Assembly: GCF_001552215.1 (NCBI RefSeq)
Contig: NZ_BCQT01000004.1
Coordinates: 248,001 to 312,000, forward strand
Reading direction: 5' to 3'
From: Actinomadura macra NBRC 14102
Lineage (GTDB): Bacteria; Actinomycetota; Actinomycetes; Streptosporangiales; Streptosporangiaceae
DNA length: 64,000 nucleotides
The notes below the pieces were generated by a model, which searched no databases, was not told where the DNA came from, and saw only the letters and a program-made list of their open reading frames with translations. Made by a program: the position numbers and the translations under genes. Positions within the stretch are counted from its first letter, which is position 1; the number at the start of each line of letters is the position of its first letter. Below are positions 18,517 to 28,725 of this stretch, piece after piece.

Positions 18517-18921
18517 GTGAGCGTTCCCGAGCAGCTCCGCTACAGCGAAGAGCACGAGTGGGTCAACGGCCTCGGCCCCGCCCTGCACGTGCCCGAGGAC
18601 GGCATCGTCACCGTCGGCATCACCGCGCACGCCGCCGACGCCCTCGGCGAGATCGTCTACCTCGAACTGCACTCGTCCGAGGGCGACTCCGTCGAGGCGG
18701 GCGAGCCCTGCGGCGAGGTGGAGTCCACCAAGTCCGTCAGCGACCTGTACGCCCCGGTCAGCGGCGAGATCACCGCGATCAACACCGCCGTCGTGGACGA
18801 GCCGAAGATCATCAATGACGACCCGTACGGCGAAGGCTGGATCTTCAAGGTCCGCCTGTCCGGGGAGCCGGGCGACCTGCTCGACGCCGCGGAGTACGGC
18901 AAGCTGATCGAGGAGAGCTGA
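18517..18921 (+). CDS. gcvH: Glycine cleavage H protein
   Basis: 134 residues. The lipoyl carrier of the glycine cleavage system, shuttling the methylamine group from P to T protein. [16 protein letters not shown] contains the lipoylated lysine (Lys72), and YSEEHEWV at the N-terminus and [11 protein letters not shown] near the end are family signatures. The GTG start at 18517 follows a GGAGAGAGAAG ribosome site; the long upstream extension of the frame is only the shadow of gcvT. It is in an operon with gcvT and glyA; glyA starts 3 bases after its stop. Confidence 0.95.
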   Translation: MSVPEQLRYSEEHEWVNGLGPALHVPEDGIVTVGITAHAADALGEIVYLELHSSEGDSVEAGEPCGEVESTKSVSDLYAPVSGEITAINTAVVDEPKIINDDPYGEGWIFKVRLSGEPGDLLDAAEYGKLIEES

Positions 18922-18923
18922 AC

Positions 18924-20180
18924 GTGGGCCTGCACGACCCGCTCGCCACGGCCGACCCCGAGGTCGCCGAGGCCGTCGGCGCCGAGCTGCGCCGCCAGCA
19001 GACCACCCTGGAGATGATCGCGTCGGAGAACTTCGCGCCCGTCTCCGTCCTGGAGGCCCAGGGCTCGGTCCTGACCAACAAGTACGCCGAGGGGTACCCC
19101 GGCCGCCGCTACTACGGCGGCTGCGAGTACGTGGACGTCACCGAGCAGCTCGCCATCGACCGGGCCAAGTCCCTGTTCGGCGCCGAGCACGCCAACGTCC
19201 AACCGCACAGCGGCGCCCAGGCCAACACCGCGGTTTACTTCGCCCTGCTCCAGCACGGCGACACGATCCTCGGCCTCGACCTGGCGCACGGCGGGCACCT
19301 CACCCATGGGATGCGGCTGAACTACTCGGGCAAGGTGCTGAACGTGGTGCCCTACCACGTCCGCGCCGAGGACGGCCTGGTCGACATGGACGAGGTCGCC
19401 GCCCTCGCCACCGAGCACCGCCCGAAGATGATCGTGGCGGGCTGGTCGGCGTACCCGCGCCAGCTCGACTTCCCGGCCTTCCGCAGGATCGCCGACTCGG
19501 TCGGGGCGCTGCTCATGGTCGACATGGCGCATTTCGCCGGCCTTGTCGCCGCCGGCCTGCACCCCTCCCCCGTGCCGCACGCGGACATCGTCACGACCAC
19601 CACGCACAAGACGCTCGGCGGTCCCCGCGGCGGCCTGATCCTCGCCCGCGAGGAGTACGGCAAGAAGATCAACTCGGCGGTGTTCCCCGGCATGCAGGGC
19701 GGCCCGCTGGAGCACGTGATCGCGGCCAAGGCGGTCGCACTCAAGATCGCCGCGTCCGACGAGTTCCGCGCGCGGCAGGCCGCCACCGTCGAGGGCGCCC
19801 GGATCCTTGCCGACCGCCTCCTCGCCGAGGACTCGGCCAAGGCCGGCGTCAGGGTGCTGACCGGCGGCACCGACGTGCACCTCGTCCTGGTCGACCTGGT
19901 CGGCTCCGATCTCACCGGGCGCGACGCCGAGGACCGGCTGCACGACATCGGCATCACCGTCAACCGCAACGCCGTCCCCAACGACCCGCGCCCGCCCATG
20001 GTCACCTCGGGTCTGCGGATCGGCACCCCCGCCCTCGCCACCCGCGGCTTCACCGCCGCGGACTTCACCGAGGTCGCGGACGTGATCGCGCTGGCCCTCC
20101 AGCCGTCCTTCGACCGGGACGCGCTCGCGGCCCGGGTGCGGGCGCTCGCGGACGCGCATCCCCTGTACCCGGACCTGTAA
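18924..20180 (+). CDS. glyA: Serine hydroxymethyltransferase
   Basis: 418 residues, GTG start 3 bases after gcvH. PLP enzyme (fold type I) that interconverts serine and glycine with tetrahydrofolate/methylene-THF. The Schiff-base lysine is Lys229 in [14 protein letters not shown]. Other signatures: [30 protein letters not shown] and VDMAHFAGL. Together with GcvT/GcvH it connects glycine, serine and one-carbon units, and the glycine riboswitch upstream probably controls all three. A clear hairpin terminator follows the stop. Confidence 0.96.
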   Translation: MGLHDPLATADPEVAEAVGAELRRQQTTLEMIASENFAPVSVLEAQGSVLTNKYAEGYPGRRYYGGCEYVDVTEQLAIDRAKSLFGAEHANVQPHSGAQANTAVYFALLQHGDTILGLDLAHGGHLTHGMRLNYSGKVLNVVPYHVRAEDGLVDMDEVAALATEHRPKMIVAGWSAYPRQLDFPAFRRIADSVGALLMVDMAHFAGLVAAGLHPSPVPHADIVTTTTHKTLGGPRGGLILAREEYGKKINSAVFPGMQGGPLEHVIAAKAVALKIAASDEFRARQAATVEGARILADRLLAEDSAKAGVRVLTGGTDVHLVLVDLVGSDLTGRDAEDRLHDIGITVNRNAVPNDPRPPMVTSGLRIGTPALATRGFTAADFTEVADVIALALQPSFDRDALAARVRALADAHPLYPDL

Positions 20181-20188
20181 GCGCCAGC

Positions 20189-20217
20189 CGCCCCCTCCGC
20201 ACCGCGCGGAGGGGGCG
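20189..20217 (+). terminator. Hairpin terminator after glyA
   Basis: CGCCCCCTCCGC and GCGGAGGGGGCG form a perfect 12-base stem with a 5-base loop between glyA and sdaA. Read-through into sdaA is possible because the gap is only 54 bases. Confidence 0.75.
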
Positions 20218-20234
20218 CTACAAAGAGGTAGCCC

Positions 20235-21608
<1,374 letters not shown>

Positions 21609-21643
21609 CCCCCAGTGGTCACCTCACTGCAATCAACACACCA

Positions 21644-21678
21644 CCCGGGGGCCGCGACGGTACGCCGCAGCCCCCGGG
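21644..21678. terminator. Hairpin terminator after sdaA
   Basis: CCCGGGGGC and GCCCCCGGG form a 9-base perfect stem around a 17-base loop that itself has complementarity. It lies 36 bases after the sdaA stop. The 205 bases beyond it, up to the alkaline-shock cluster, show no convincing gene. Confidence 0.65.
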
Positions 21679-21883
21679 CCATCGGGCCACTCTACGGAAG
21701 GGGCCCATGCCGTGGTGTGTCAGTTCCCTCCATGCGTCGAAAAGCCCCTCAGCGGAGCCGCCCGAACCTCATGGTCGGCCAACACCGCCTCCTTACCGGC
21801 TGTACGCCATCTCGACGTCACGGACACTTTGGACACTAGCCACATAGAGCGATATATGCCCCCAATAGGCTTCAAAGGTGTCG

Positions 21884-22444
21884 TCAAGCGTCCGAGACGA
21901 GGCGGAGCCGGACGACGGCCGGGACCTCCTCGCGCTCCAGGGCGAGGCACAGGCGGCGCAGCGCCTCGTCCGCTATGCGCTGCCGCAGTTCGGAGAGGTC
22001 GGCGCGCCTGCTGTACGCCACGTTGAGGCGCAGCTTCGGGTTCCTGGACGTGCCGAGCAGGCGTGCGCGCGCGCTTCGGACGCCCGGGTACTCCTCGATC
22101 TCCGCCTCCAGCGCGTCGGTCACCGCCTTGGCCGGCAGGTGCGTCGTGCCGTCGCCGCCTTTCGGCTCCAGCGTGAGAGCCGGCAACCTGGAGGAGCGTC
22201 CCTGGGCCAGCAACCAGGCCAACCCCAAGAGGGCGAGGACGACGCTCGCCACGGCTACGGCGGGCCAGAACCACGACTGGTCGTTCACGTAGTCGTGCAC
22301 CCGGGTGCTGAGCACCGGGGAGGACGCCCGGCCGTCGCCGAAGGCGCCGAGCCCTCGCGCGAGCGCCGCGGCGCCCGGGATCGCGAGGAGCAGGCCGAGC
22401 AGGATGAGGCCCGTCCGGTTGAGGTGGGCGGGACGGCGGTCCAT
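21884..22444 (-). CDS. AmaP-like alkaline-shock membrane anchor protein
   Basis: 186 residues, last gene of a six-gene operon. Two membrane helices (about 12-30 and 60-82) flank a short extracytoplasmic loop. The soluble C-terminal domain (about 95-186) has the beta-strand/helix pattern of the AmaP/Asp23-associated family. In Staphylococcus AmaP anchors Asp23 to the membrane; the actinobacterial role is envelope or alkaline stress by inference. Its start overlaps the stop of the preceding gene (TGATG). Confidence 0.75.
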   Translation of the reverse strand: MDRRPAHLNRTGLILLGLLLAIPGAAALARGLGAFGDGRASSPVLSTRVHDYVNDQSWFWPAVAVASVVLALLGLAWLLAQGRSSRLPALTLEPKGGDGTTHLPAKAVTDALEAEIEEYPGVRSARARLLGTSRNPKLRLNVAYSRRADLSELRQRIADEALRRLCLALEREEVPAVVRLRLVSDA

Positions 22445-23010
22445 CAGCCCTCCCGGAGCTTGACCCGTACCGACACCGACCGGTCGGGCACTGGCTGGAG
22501 CCGGTCGAGCCGGTCACCAACGGCGGCGCCGATGCGTTCGCCCAGATCCGCCGACTCGCGGACGGGCGTCTCGGCGACGACCCGCACACGGCGGCGGCGC
22601 AGCTTCACCCGGCGCACACCGGACACGCCCGGCGCCTCCTCCGCGGCCGAGGCGAGGGCGCCCTTCAGGCCGCGCCGGGTCACGCCCATCAGCAGCGCCG
22701 GGTCCTCGCCGTGCAGGGGGACGACGCGGGTCCGGCCCGGCAGCAGCCCGGCCAGCAGGAAGATCAGCCCGAGCAGCGTCAGCCCGCCCGCTGCCGCGAG
22801 AAAGGACAGGTCCTCCCACGCGGTGTCCTCCGCCCAGTCCCGGACGCGCTCGTAGGGGACGATGTGCGCGGCCTCCCCGGCCCAGGCGGTGATGATCTCC
22901 ACGGCGGTGATCACACCGGCGGCGGCGAGCAGCAGCGCGGCGAGCAGCCCGAGCCACACCCGGCGCGAACGGAACGCGTGCCGGGCCGCCCGGTCGGCGC
23001 GAGCGATCAT
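22444..23010 (-). CDS. DUF6286-type membrane protein of the Asp23 cluster
   Basis: 188 residues. Two membrane segments (about 17-40 and 70-92, with GLTLLGLIFLLAGLLPG) and a C-terminal soluble domain with RRGLKGALASAAEEAPGVSGV and VRVVAETPVRESADLGER. The pattern resembles the soluble domain of AmaP. ATG 23010 overlaps the stop of the Asp23-like gene upstream (ATGA); the frame is open further upstream only as a shadow. A paralogue is at 29311-29925. Confidence 0.72.
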   Translation of the reverse strand: MIARADRAARHAFRSRRVWLGLLAALLLAAAGVITAVEIITAWAGEAAHIVPYERVRDWAEDTAWEDLSFLAAAGGLTLLGLIFLLAGLLPGRTRVVPLHGEDPALLMGVTRRGLKGALASAAEEAPGVSGVRRVKLRRRRVRVVAETPVRESADLGERIGAAVGDRLDRLQPVPDRSVSVRVKLREG

Positions 23011-23411
23011 GACACGGTCCTCTCCACGACCGGGTGCCGCAGCTCGGCGACCTCGATGTCCACCTGCCGGACGGTCAGGCCGGTCAGATCCTCCACCCGT
23101 CCGCGCACGCTCTCCCGGACGCGGTGGGCGACCGTCCGCACCGGCCGCGGGTAGGCGACCGACAGCGCCATCCGGACGGTGACGATCCCGGCGTCCACCC
23201 GGACGTCGGTGTGGGCCGGGCGCCGCCCCGGCACGGGCACGCCGAGGACGGTCCGCGCGAGCCCGCCGGTGTCCTCGATCTCGTCCGCCACTTTCGCCAC
23301 GATCCGCGCCACGGCCCGGTCGCTGATGGTCGTCTTGCCGCGTTCGAGGGGGGCGGACGCTTCGGGATCGTCGTCGCCCGTGCTCGCGTCTGGGTGTTCG
23401 GGTCGCGTCAT
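23007..23411 (-). CDS. Asp23/Gls24-family protein
   Basis: 134 residues. An acidic N-terminal tail (PDASTGDDDPEAS) is followed by the Asp23 fold: KTTISDRAVARIVAKVADEI, then GIVTVRMALSVAYPRPV, VAHRVRESVRGRVEDLTG and VDIEVAEL. Asp23 proteins are abundant cytoplasmic, membrane-associated stress proteins recruited by AmaP. ATG overlaps at both ends place it inside a tightly coupled operon. Confidence 0.8.
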   Translation of the reverse strand: MTRPEHPDASTGDDDPEASAPLERGKTTISDRAVARIVAKVADEIEDTGGLARTVLGVPVPGRRPAHTDVRVDAGIVTVRMALSVAYPRPVRTVAHRVRESVRGRVEDLTGLTVRQVDIEVAELRHPVVERTVS

Positions 23412-23605
23412 CGTGGACGCTTGCCGGAGTTCCGGGACGACAGGAGCTGACCGATGTCGAGGTCGCCCTCCACGGCGCGGCCGACGAGGAAGCCGAGGGC
23501 GCCCAGGAAGAGGACGATGAAGAAGGCGCCGAAGCCGCCGAACGCACCCGCGAAGCCGAGGGCGGTACCGAAGGCCAGGCCGACCAGGGGCCACAGAACT
23601 CTCAT
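23408..23605 (-). CDS. Small two-helix membrane protein of the Asp23 cluster (DUF2273-like)
   Basis: 65 residues. Two hydrophobic helices (LVGLAFGTALGFAGAFGG, then FFIVLFLGALGFLVGRAV) are followed by a short basic tail ending GKRPR. Small proteins of this shape sit in most Asp23 operons. Its stop overlaps the next start (ATGA). The start may be ATG 23605 or ATG 23614 (three residues longer), both close behind the upstream stop. Confidence 0.72.
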   Translation of the reverse strand: MRVLWPLVGLAFGTALGFAGAFGGFGAFFIVLFLGALGFLVGRAVEGDLDIGQLLSSRNSGKRPR

Positions 23606-23615
23606 CGCGATCATC

Positions 23616-23924
23616 TCATTCCACATCGCCGACCAGGACGTCGACCGGACGGTCGCCGGCGAGGGGGCGGACGCGCCGGCGCACGTCGGCGGCCGTCTCG
23701 GGGAACGGACGTCGCCCGCGGGCGACGATGCCCACCTCGACGCGGTCCTGATGGACCGCCACACCGGCGAAGGGCAGACCGGCCCGGTAGGTCACGATGC
23801 GGGCGTGTGGGCCCGCGGTGAGGGACGGAACGTCCGGGCAGGTGAGCGCGGCGTCCGCGATCCGCTCGGCCTGCGTTCTGGCGGGCGCGGTCTCGGCGTC
23901 CGGGGTCGTCTCGGGCGTGATCAT
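23616..23924 (-). CDS. Small Asp23-cluster protein
   Basis: 102 residues, soluble. The core ARIVTYRAGLPFAGVAVHQD, then VEVGIVARGRRPFPETA and RRRVRPLAGDRPVDVLVGDV, has the strand-strand-helix-strand pattern of Asp23 domains in minimal form. It overlaps the stop of the first gene of the cluster (ATGA). Function within the cluster unknown; probably a partner of the other Asp23-like proteins. Confidence 0.68.
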   Translation of the reverse strand: MITPETTPDAETAPARTQAERIADAALTCPDVPSLTAGPHARIVTYRAGLPFAGVAVHQDRVEVGIVARGRRPFPETAADVRRRVRPLAGDRPVDVLVGDVE

Positions 23925-24379
23925 CGCACCCGGGGCTGGTCGGAGTCGGACTCGCGCTCGTTCTCGCCCTCGACGTAGATGTCCTCCACGTCGATGTTGA
24001 CCTCGACGACCTCCAGCCCGCACATGTGCTCGACCTCGCCGATGACGTTGTCGCGCACCGCGTTGGCCAGTTCGGGGATGGACACCCCGTAGTCCACGAC
24101 GAGGTCGAGGTCGACGGCGGCCTGCCGCTCGCCGACCTGGACGGACACGCCGCGGTTGGCGCTGGAACCGGGCAGCCGCTCCCGGACGTTGCCGAGCGCC
24201 CCGCCGTCGCCCATCGCGTGGACGCCGCCGACATCGCTCGCGGCCCGGCTCGCGATCTTGGCGACGACACCGTCGGCGATGTGCGTCTTGCCGCCGGACG
24301 TGACGAGACCGCCGCCCGAGTCGCCTCCCGAAGCCGCTACGGCGGCCCCGACTCCCGTGCTCTTCCGCTCCTCGCTCAC
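23921..24379 (-). CDS. Asp23/Gls24-family protein, first gene of the cluster
   Basis: 152 residues, GTG start behind GGGGGGTGCC. A Gly/Ser/Ala-rich tail (1-30) precedes a canonical Asp23 domain: KTHIADGVVAKIASRAASDV, GVSVQVGERQAAVDLDLVVD, VSIPELANAVRDNV, and VEVNIDVEDIYV. An acidic C-terminus (GENERESDSDQ) follows. This is the clearest Asp23 member, leading the operon 24379-21884. Expected role: envelope or alkaline stress, anchored to the membrane by the AmaP-like product. Confidence 0.85.
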   Translation of the reverse strand: MSEERKSTGVGAAVAASGGDSGGGLVTSGGKTHIADGVVAKIASRAASDVGGVHAMGDGGALGNVRERLPGSSANRGVSVQVGERQAAVDLDLVVDYGVSIPELANAVRDNVIGEVEHMCGLEVVEVNIDVEDIYVEGENERESDSDQPRVR

Positions 24380-24464
24380 GGCACCCCCCGATGCGTCTGC
24401 TATGTGCAGTTGATGCTCGCGGGGGATCGGGATAAAACCAAACGGCAGGTCAACGCCGCTTTAC

Positions 24465-24493
24465 CGGGGGCCCAGCGGCGCGCTGGACCCCCG
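24465..24493. terminator. Hairpin terminator after the small charged-protein gene
   Basis: CGGGGG-CCCAGCG and CGCTGG-ACCCCCG pair around a short GCG loop, with one bulge. It lies just beyond the stop of the 53-residue gene and before the Asp23 operon promoter. Confidence 0.6.
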
Positions 24494-24501
24494 GGTCGCC
24501 C

Positions 24502-24663
24502 CTACTTCTCGAACATCGCCCGCATCTTCTTGGCGGCGTCGCTCAGCTTCCTCTTCTCGGCGCCGGTGTCCTTCTTGGTGCGGGCTTCGCGCCGGTTCTC
24601 GTCCGCCGGCTCCGCAGCCTCGGTCCGAACCCGTTCCGTCTCGCGGCCAGCCTTGTCGTTCAC
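24502..24663 (-). CDS. Small highly charged protein (53 residues)
   Basis: GTG at 24663, TAG at 24504-24502. A strong ribosome site (GGGGGAG, 6 bases before the start) supports it. The product is almost all Lys, Glu, Arg, Asp and Ala (for example RETERVRTEAAEPAD and EKRKLSDAAKKMRAMFEK) and is predicted to be one long helix or disordered. No membrane segment, no cysteine. It sits between the Asp23 operon and the two-component genes, same strand. Function unknown. Confidence 0.6.
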   Translation of the reverse strand: MNDKAGRETERVRTEAAEPADENRREARTKKDTGAEKRKLSDAAKKMRAMFEK

Positions 24664-24724
24664 GACAACTCCCCCGTGTCACTGACGAATCGTTCGCCCT
24701 TTAAGTACCCCAGCCGGCGATCGT

Positions 24725-25396
24725 CTATCCGGGGTAGAAGCGGAGCTCGGGCCGTCCGATCTGGCCGTAGTGGGGACGGCGGCGCGCGAGCCCGTTCTCG
24801 GCGAGGTATTCCAGGTAGCGGCGGGCGGTGACGCGGGAGACGCCGGTGAGATCGGCGGCCGCGGCGGCCGACAGCCCGTCCGGCGCCCCGGCGAGGGCCT
24901 CGGTGACGGCCTGGAGCGTCTCGCTGCTCATCCCCTTGGGCAGCGAACGGTGGCCGGGGGTACGCAGCGTGGCGAGCATCCCGTCGACGTCGGCCTGCCC
25001 GGCGACCTCTCCCGCCCGTGCGGCCTGCTCGCGGAACCGCGCGTACTGGTCGAGCTTGTCGCGCAGTGACGCGAACGTGAACGGCTTCAGCAGGTACTGG
25101 ACGACCCCGACCGACACCGCCGTGCGGATCACCGCGAGGTCCCGCGCGGACGTCACGGCGATCACGTCCACGTCCCGTCCCCCGGCGCGCAGCGCGCGGC
25201 AGACCGTGAGGCCGTGGGTGTCGGGCAGGTAGAAGTCGAGCAGGACGACATCGACCTTGGTCCGCTCGCAGAACCGCAGCGCGTCCGCGCCGGAGTGCAC
25301 GACGCCCGCGACCGTGAACCCGGCGACGCGCTCGACGTAGGTGCGGTGCGCCTCGGCGGCCACCGGGTCGTCCTCCACCACCAGGACCCTGATCAT
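24725..25396 (-). CDS. Response regulator, CitB/DcuR type (C4-dicarboxylate)
   Basis: 223 residues. Receiver domain at the N-terminus: VVEDDP (acidic pocket), VVLLDFYLPD (phosphoacceptor Asp about residue 55), VTSARD (Thr/Ser) and LLKPF (Lys). The C-terminal part ends in a helix-turn-helix with TGVSRVTARRYLEYLAENG, the layout of the CitB/DcuR/DctR group. Its ATG overlaps the stop of the sensor kinase gene (ATGA). The adjacent divergent dicarboxylate transporter gene is the likely target. Confidence 0.9.
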   Translation of the reverse strand: MIRVLVVEDDPVAAEAHRTYVERVAGFTVAGVVHSGADALRFCERTKVDVVLLDFYLPDTHGLTVCRALRAGGRDVDVIAVTSARDLAVIRTAVSVGVVQYLLKPFTFASLRDKLDQYARFREQAARAGEVAGQADVDGMLATLRTPGHRSLPKGMSSETLQAVTEALAGAPDGLSAAAAADLTGVSRVTARRYLEYLAENGLARRRPHYGQIGRPELRFYPG

Positions 25397-27006
25397 CGCG
25401 GATCCAGGGGCAGCCGGACGCTGAACACCGCGCCCGTGCCGGAGCCCGTGCCGGAGCCCACCTGGATGGTGCCGCCGTGCCGCCGGACGGCCTGCCCGGC
25501 CAGCGCGAGCCCGAGCCCGTGGCCGACCGGCCCGCCGGACGACTTGGTCGTCCAGCCGCGCCGGAACATCTCCGGGACGGCGTCGGGGTCCACCCCCCGC
25601 CCGCTGTCGGACACCTCCAGCACGAGCTCCGATCCTTCCGTACGGGCGGTGACGGTGACGCGCGGAGGACGGACGTTCCCGCCCTCGATGGCGGCGTCCA
25701 CCGCGTTGTCGATGAGGTTGCCGAGGATGGTGACGAGGTCGCGGGCCTCGACGGCGTTCTCGACCGCGGTGTCCTCGGTGATCACGAACTCGACGCCGCG
25801 CTCGGCGGCCTCGGCGGACTTGCCGAGCAGCAACGCGGCCAGCACCGGCTCGGTCACCGACCCGACGACGCGGTCGGTGAGCCGCTGCGCGGTCTCCAGT
25901 TCGGCGGTCGCGAAGCCGACGGCCTGCTCGGGGCGTCCGAGCTCCACCAGGGACACGACGGTGTGCAGCCGGTTGGCGGCCTCGTGCGCGTGGGAGCGCA
26001 GCGACTCGGCAAAGCCGCGGACGGTGTCGAGTTCGCCGGTCAGGCCTTGCAGCTCGGTGTGGTCGCGCAAGGTCACCACGTTGCCCATCGCCCGGTCCCT
26101 CGACCGGACGGGCGAGGTATTGACCACCAGGATGCGCGTGTCGCCGATATGGATCTCGTCCGGTCTCGGCTCCGCGGAGGCGAGCGCGGCGGCCAGCTCG
26201 TTCGGCAGGCCGAGCGTGGCGACCGGGCGCCCGCGCGGGTCGGCGGGCAGGCCGAGCAGGTCGCGGGCGGCGTCGTTGCACAGCACGACCCGTCCGGAGC
26301 GGTCGAGCAGCAGGAGTCCCTCGCGGACCGAATGCAGGATCGCCTCGTAGTACTCGAACATCTCGCGCAGCTCGCCGGGTGCGACGCCCCGCGTCTGGCG
26401 GCGCAGGCGCGCGGACACCAGGTAGGTGCCCGCCATGCCCGCGCCCAGCACCGCCAGGGCGATCGCGACCAGCAGGACGAGGCGCTGGCGCAGTTCCGCC
26501 GACATCGCCTCGATCGTGATGCCGACCGCGACCAGCGCCACGACCCGCCGCCCCTTCCCGAAGACGGGTGTGACCGTGCGCACGGACGGCCCCAGCGTGC
26601 CGGTGTAGGTCTCGGTGAACGGGCGCCCGGCGAGCGCGGGGGCCGTGTTGCCGATGAACCGCTGACCGATTCTGGCCGGGTTCGGGTGGGTGTAACGAAT
26701 CCCCGCAGGGCTCATGATCGTAATGAAGTCGACGCCTGTGTCGCGGCGGACGCGCTCCGCATACGGCTGGAGGGTCCGGCTGGGGGAGGACGTGGTGAGC
26801 GCGCGGCGGATATCGGGCGCGTCGGCGATGGTCGCGGCGACCACCGTCACCGTCTGCGTGGCGCGGTCGTCGACGGTCCGGCCCGCGTCGAGATAGGCGA
26901 GCGTCACGCCGACCACCACGAGCAGCCCGACGATGACCGCCTGCAGCGCGAGAAGCTGCCGCGCCAGGCTCCAGCGGTCGGGCACCGTCCATGCGGGACG
27001 CCGCAC
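25393..27006 (-). CDS. Sensor histidine kinase, CitA/DcuS type
   Basis: About 537 residues. First membrane helix (about 20-40), extracytoplasmic Cache-like sensor domain (about 41-175, with TGVDFITIMSPAGIRYTHPNP), second membrane helix (about 177-200), PAS domain (about 220-320), phosphoacceptor region SLRSHAHEAANRLHTVV and a C-terminal ATPase (NLIDNAVDAA, DSGRGVDPD, GHGLGLAL). The sensor segment and the H-x-x-x-N-x-L-H box are typical of CitA/DcuS kinases that sense citrate or C4-dicarboxylates outside the cell. GTG 27006 follows an AGAGGTG ribosome site; GTG 27030 is an alternative. Divergent from dctA. Confidence 0.9.
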   Translation of the reverse strand: MRRPAWTVPDRWSLARQLLALQAVIVGLLVVVGVTLAYLDAGRTVDDRATQTVTVVAATIADAPDIRRALTTSSPSRTLQPYAERVRRDTGVDFITIMSPAGIRYTHPNPARIGQRFIGNTAPALAGRPFTETYTGTLGPSVRTVTPVFGKGRRVVALVAVGITIEAMSAELRQRLVLLVAIALAVLGAGMAGTYLVSARLRRQTRGVAPGELREMFEYYEAILHSVREGLLLLDRSGRVVLCNDAARDLLGLPADPRGRPVATLGLPNELAAALASAEPRPDEIHIGDTRILVVNTSPVRSRDRAMGNVVTLRDHTELQGLTGELDTVRGFAESLRSHAHEAANRLHTVVSLVELGRPEQAVGFATAELETAQRLTDRVVGSVTEPVLAALLLGKSAEAAERGVEFVITEDTAVENAVEARDLVTILGNLIDNAVDAAIEGGNVRPPRVTVTARTEGSELVLEVSDSGRGVDPDAVPEMFRRGWTTKSSGGPVGHGLGLALAGQAVRRHGGTIQVGSGTGSGTGAVFSVRLPLDPR

Positions 27007-27277
27007 TCTCGCACCTCTCGTCTCGTCCACACCGTGAACGAAATGTACACAAGCGTGACCACGGTCACAGGACCGCGCATAGTCACGAGTGCACAGACCC
27101 AGCCACCGACCATGCTCCCACCCCTGCGCGGCCTCCACTGGCGCAGGCGCCCGAAGTGTGCATGCGCTAGTCCCCCGCCGGCGCATGGGCGTCTGCCAAG
27201 CCGCAGGCCCGTTTGGGATCCGCGCCCCGCCCCGGGCGCGGGTCCCAAGCGGGTGGCCCGAGCACAGGGAGACAGCT

Positions 27278-28672
27278 TTGCCCGATGTGTCCGACAGTGC
27301 CGCCGCACCGGACCGCTCCCGCCCTGATCGCTCCCGCCCTGATCGCGTCCACTACCTGTATCTCGCGGTTGTCGTGGCCGTCGTGCTCGGCGTGGCGATG
27401 GGCGTTGCCGCACCGGACGTCGCGGTCGAACTCAAGCCGCTCGGCACCGCGTTCGTCAACCTGATCAAGATGATGATCTCGCCGATCATCTTCTGCACGA
27501 TCGTGCTCGGCATCGGCTCGGTGGCGCAGGCGGCGAAGGTCGGCAAGGTCGGCTTGGTCACGATCGGCTATTTCCTGGTGATGTCGACCTTCGCGCTCGC
27601 CATCGGGCTCGCGGTCGGCAACCTGCTGCACCCCGGCGAGGGCGTCCACCTGGACCCGTCCGCGGTGGCGACCGCCCACGAGCAGGCGGAGGACGCCGAG
27701 GGCACCACCGACTTCCTGCTCGGGATCATCCCGTCCACGCTGGTGTCGGCGCTGACCGGCGGTCAGGTGCTCCAGACCCTGCTCGTCGCGCTGCTCGTCG
27801 GGTTCGGGCTCCAGGGTCTCGGACCCGCGGGCGAGCCGATCCTGCGCGCCGTCGAGCACGCGCAGCGGCTGGTGTTCCGAATCCTGGCCATGATCATGTG
27901 GGCGGCGCCGGTCGGAGCGTTCGGTGCCATCGCCGCCGTGGTCGGCGCGAGCGGGTGGTCCGCGCTGCGCAGCCTCGCGGTGATCATGCTGGGCTTCTAC
28001 ATCACCTGCGTGGTCTTCGTGTTCGTCGTACTCGGTGCGGTGCTGTGGCTGACCACCCGGGTGAACATCCTGTCGCTGCTGCGCTATCTCGCCCGCGAGT
28101 TCCTGCTGATCCTGTCGACCTCGTCGTCGGAGTCGGCGCTGCCCAGGCTGATCGCCAAGATGGAGCACCTCGGGGTGAGCCGCCCGGTCGTCGGGATCAC
28201 CGTCCCGACCGGGTACTCCTTCAACCTGGACGGCACCGCCATCTACCTGACGATGGCGACGCTGTTCATCGCGTCCGCGCAGGACGAGCCGCTGTCGGTC
28301 GGCGCGCAGATCCCGCTGCTGCTGTTCATGATCGTCGCGTCCAAGGGCGCGGCGGGCGTCAGCGGCGCCGGGCTCGCCACCCTCGCGGGCGGCCTCCAGT
28401 CACACAAGCCCGCGCTGGTGGACGGCGTCGGGTTCATCGTCGGCATCGACCGGTTCATGTCGGAGGCGCGCGCGCTGACCAACTTCGCGGGAAACGCCGT
28501 CGCGACCGTTGTGATCGGTCAATGGACGGGCGAGTTCGATGCCGTGAAGGCCGGGCACGTCCTCGGCGGCGCGGATCCGTTCAACGAGGCCACCTTGCTG
28601 GACGACGCCCCCGCCGCGCACGACCCCGTGTACGGGCCTCAGACGGACGGGCGGACCACCGCGGCCGCCTGA
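27278..28672 (+). CDS. dctA: C4-dicarboxylate:cation symporter
   Basis: 464 residues, DAACS (glutamate/C4-dicarboxylate) family with about eight membrane segments and two re-entrant loops. Signatures: LIKMMISPIIFCTIVLGI, the serine-rich loop LSTSSSESALPRLI, VPTGYSFNLDGTAIYL and SKGAAGVSGAGLATLAG (cation/substrate site). It imports succinate, fumarate and malate with protons or sodium. TTG 27278 is chosen because GGGAG lies 7 bases before it and the length then equals that of known DctA proteins. An extended frame from 27089 is only a shadow. Probably switched on by the divergent two-component pair. Confidence 0.9.
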   Translation: MPDVSDSAAAPDRSRPDRSRPDRVHYLYLAVVVAVVLGVAMGVAAPDVAVELKPLGTAFVNLIKMMISPIIFCTIVLGIGSVAQAAKVGKVGLVTIGYFLVMSTFALAIGLAVGNLLHPGEGVHLDPSAVATAHEQAEDAEGTTDFLLGIIPSTLVSALTGGQVLQTLLVALLVGFGLQGLGPAGEPILRAVEHAQRLVFRILAMIMWAAPVGAFGAIAAVVGASGWSALRSLAVIMLGFYITCVVFVFVVLGAVLWLTTRVNILSLLRYLAREFLLILSTSSSESALPRLIAKMEHLGVSRPVVGITVPTGYSFNLDGTAIYLTMATLFIASAQDEPLSVGAQIPLLLFMIVASKGAAGVSGAGLATLAGGLQSHKPALVDGVGFIVGIDRFMSEARALTNFAGNAVATVVIGQWTGEFDAVKAGHVLGGADPFNEATLLDDAPAAHDPVYGPQTDGRTTAAA

Positions 28673-28683
28673 CCGCACAGACG

Positions 28684-28725
28684 ACCGCCTAGCGCCGGCG
28701 CCCCCCGCTCCCGGCGCTAGGCGGT
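28684..28725. terminator. Bidirectional hairpin terminator between convergent genes
   Basis: ACCGCCTAGCGCCGG and CCGGCGCTAGGCGGT form a perfect 15-base stem with a 12-base loop. It follows the dctA stop by 12 bases. Its right arm contains the stop codon and last codons of the convergent gene at 28717-29289, so the hairpin is partly coding. Confidence 0.85.

Noticed and set aside
21720-21860. A 41-residue minus-strand frame beginning MWLVSKVSVTSRW
   Set aside because: No ribosome site, no recognisable family and no partner; the stretch is better left as intergenic.
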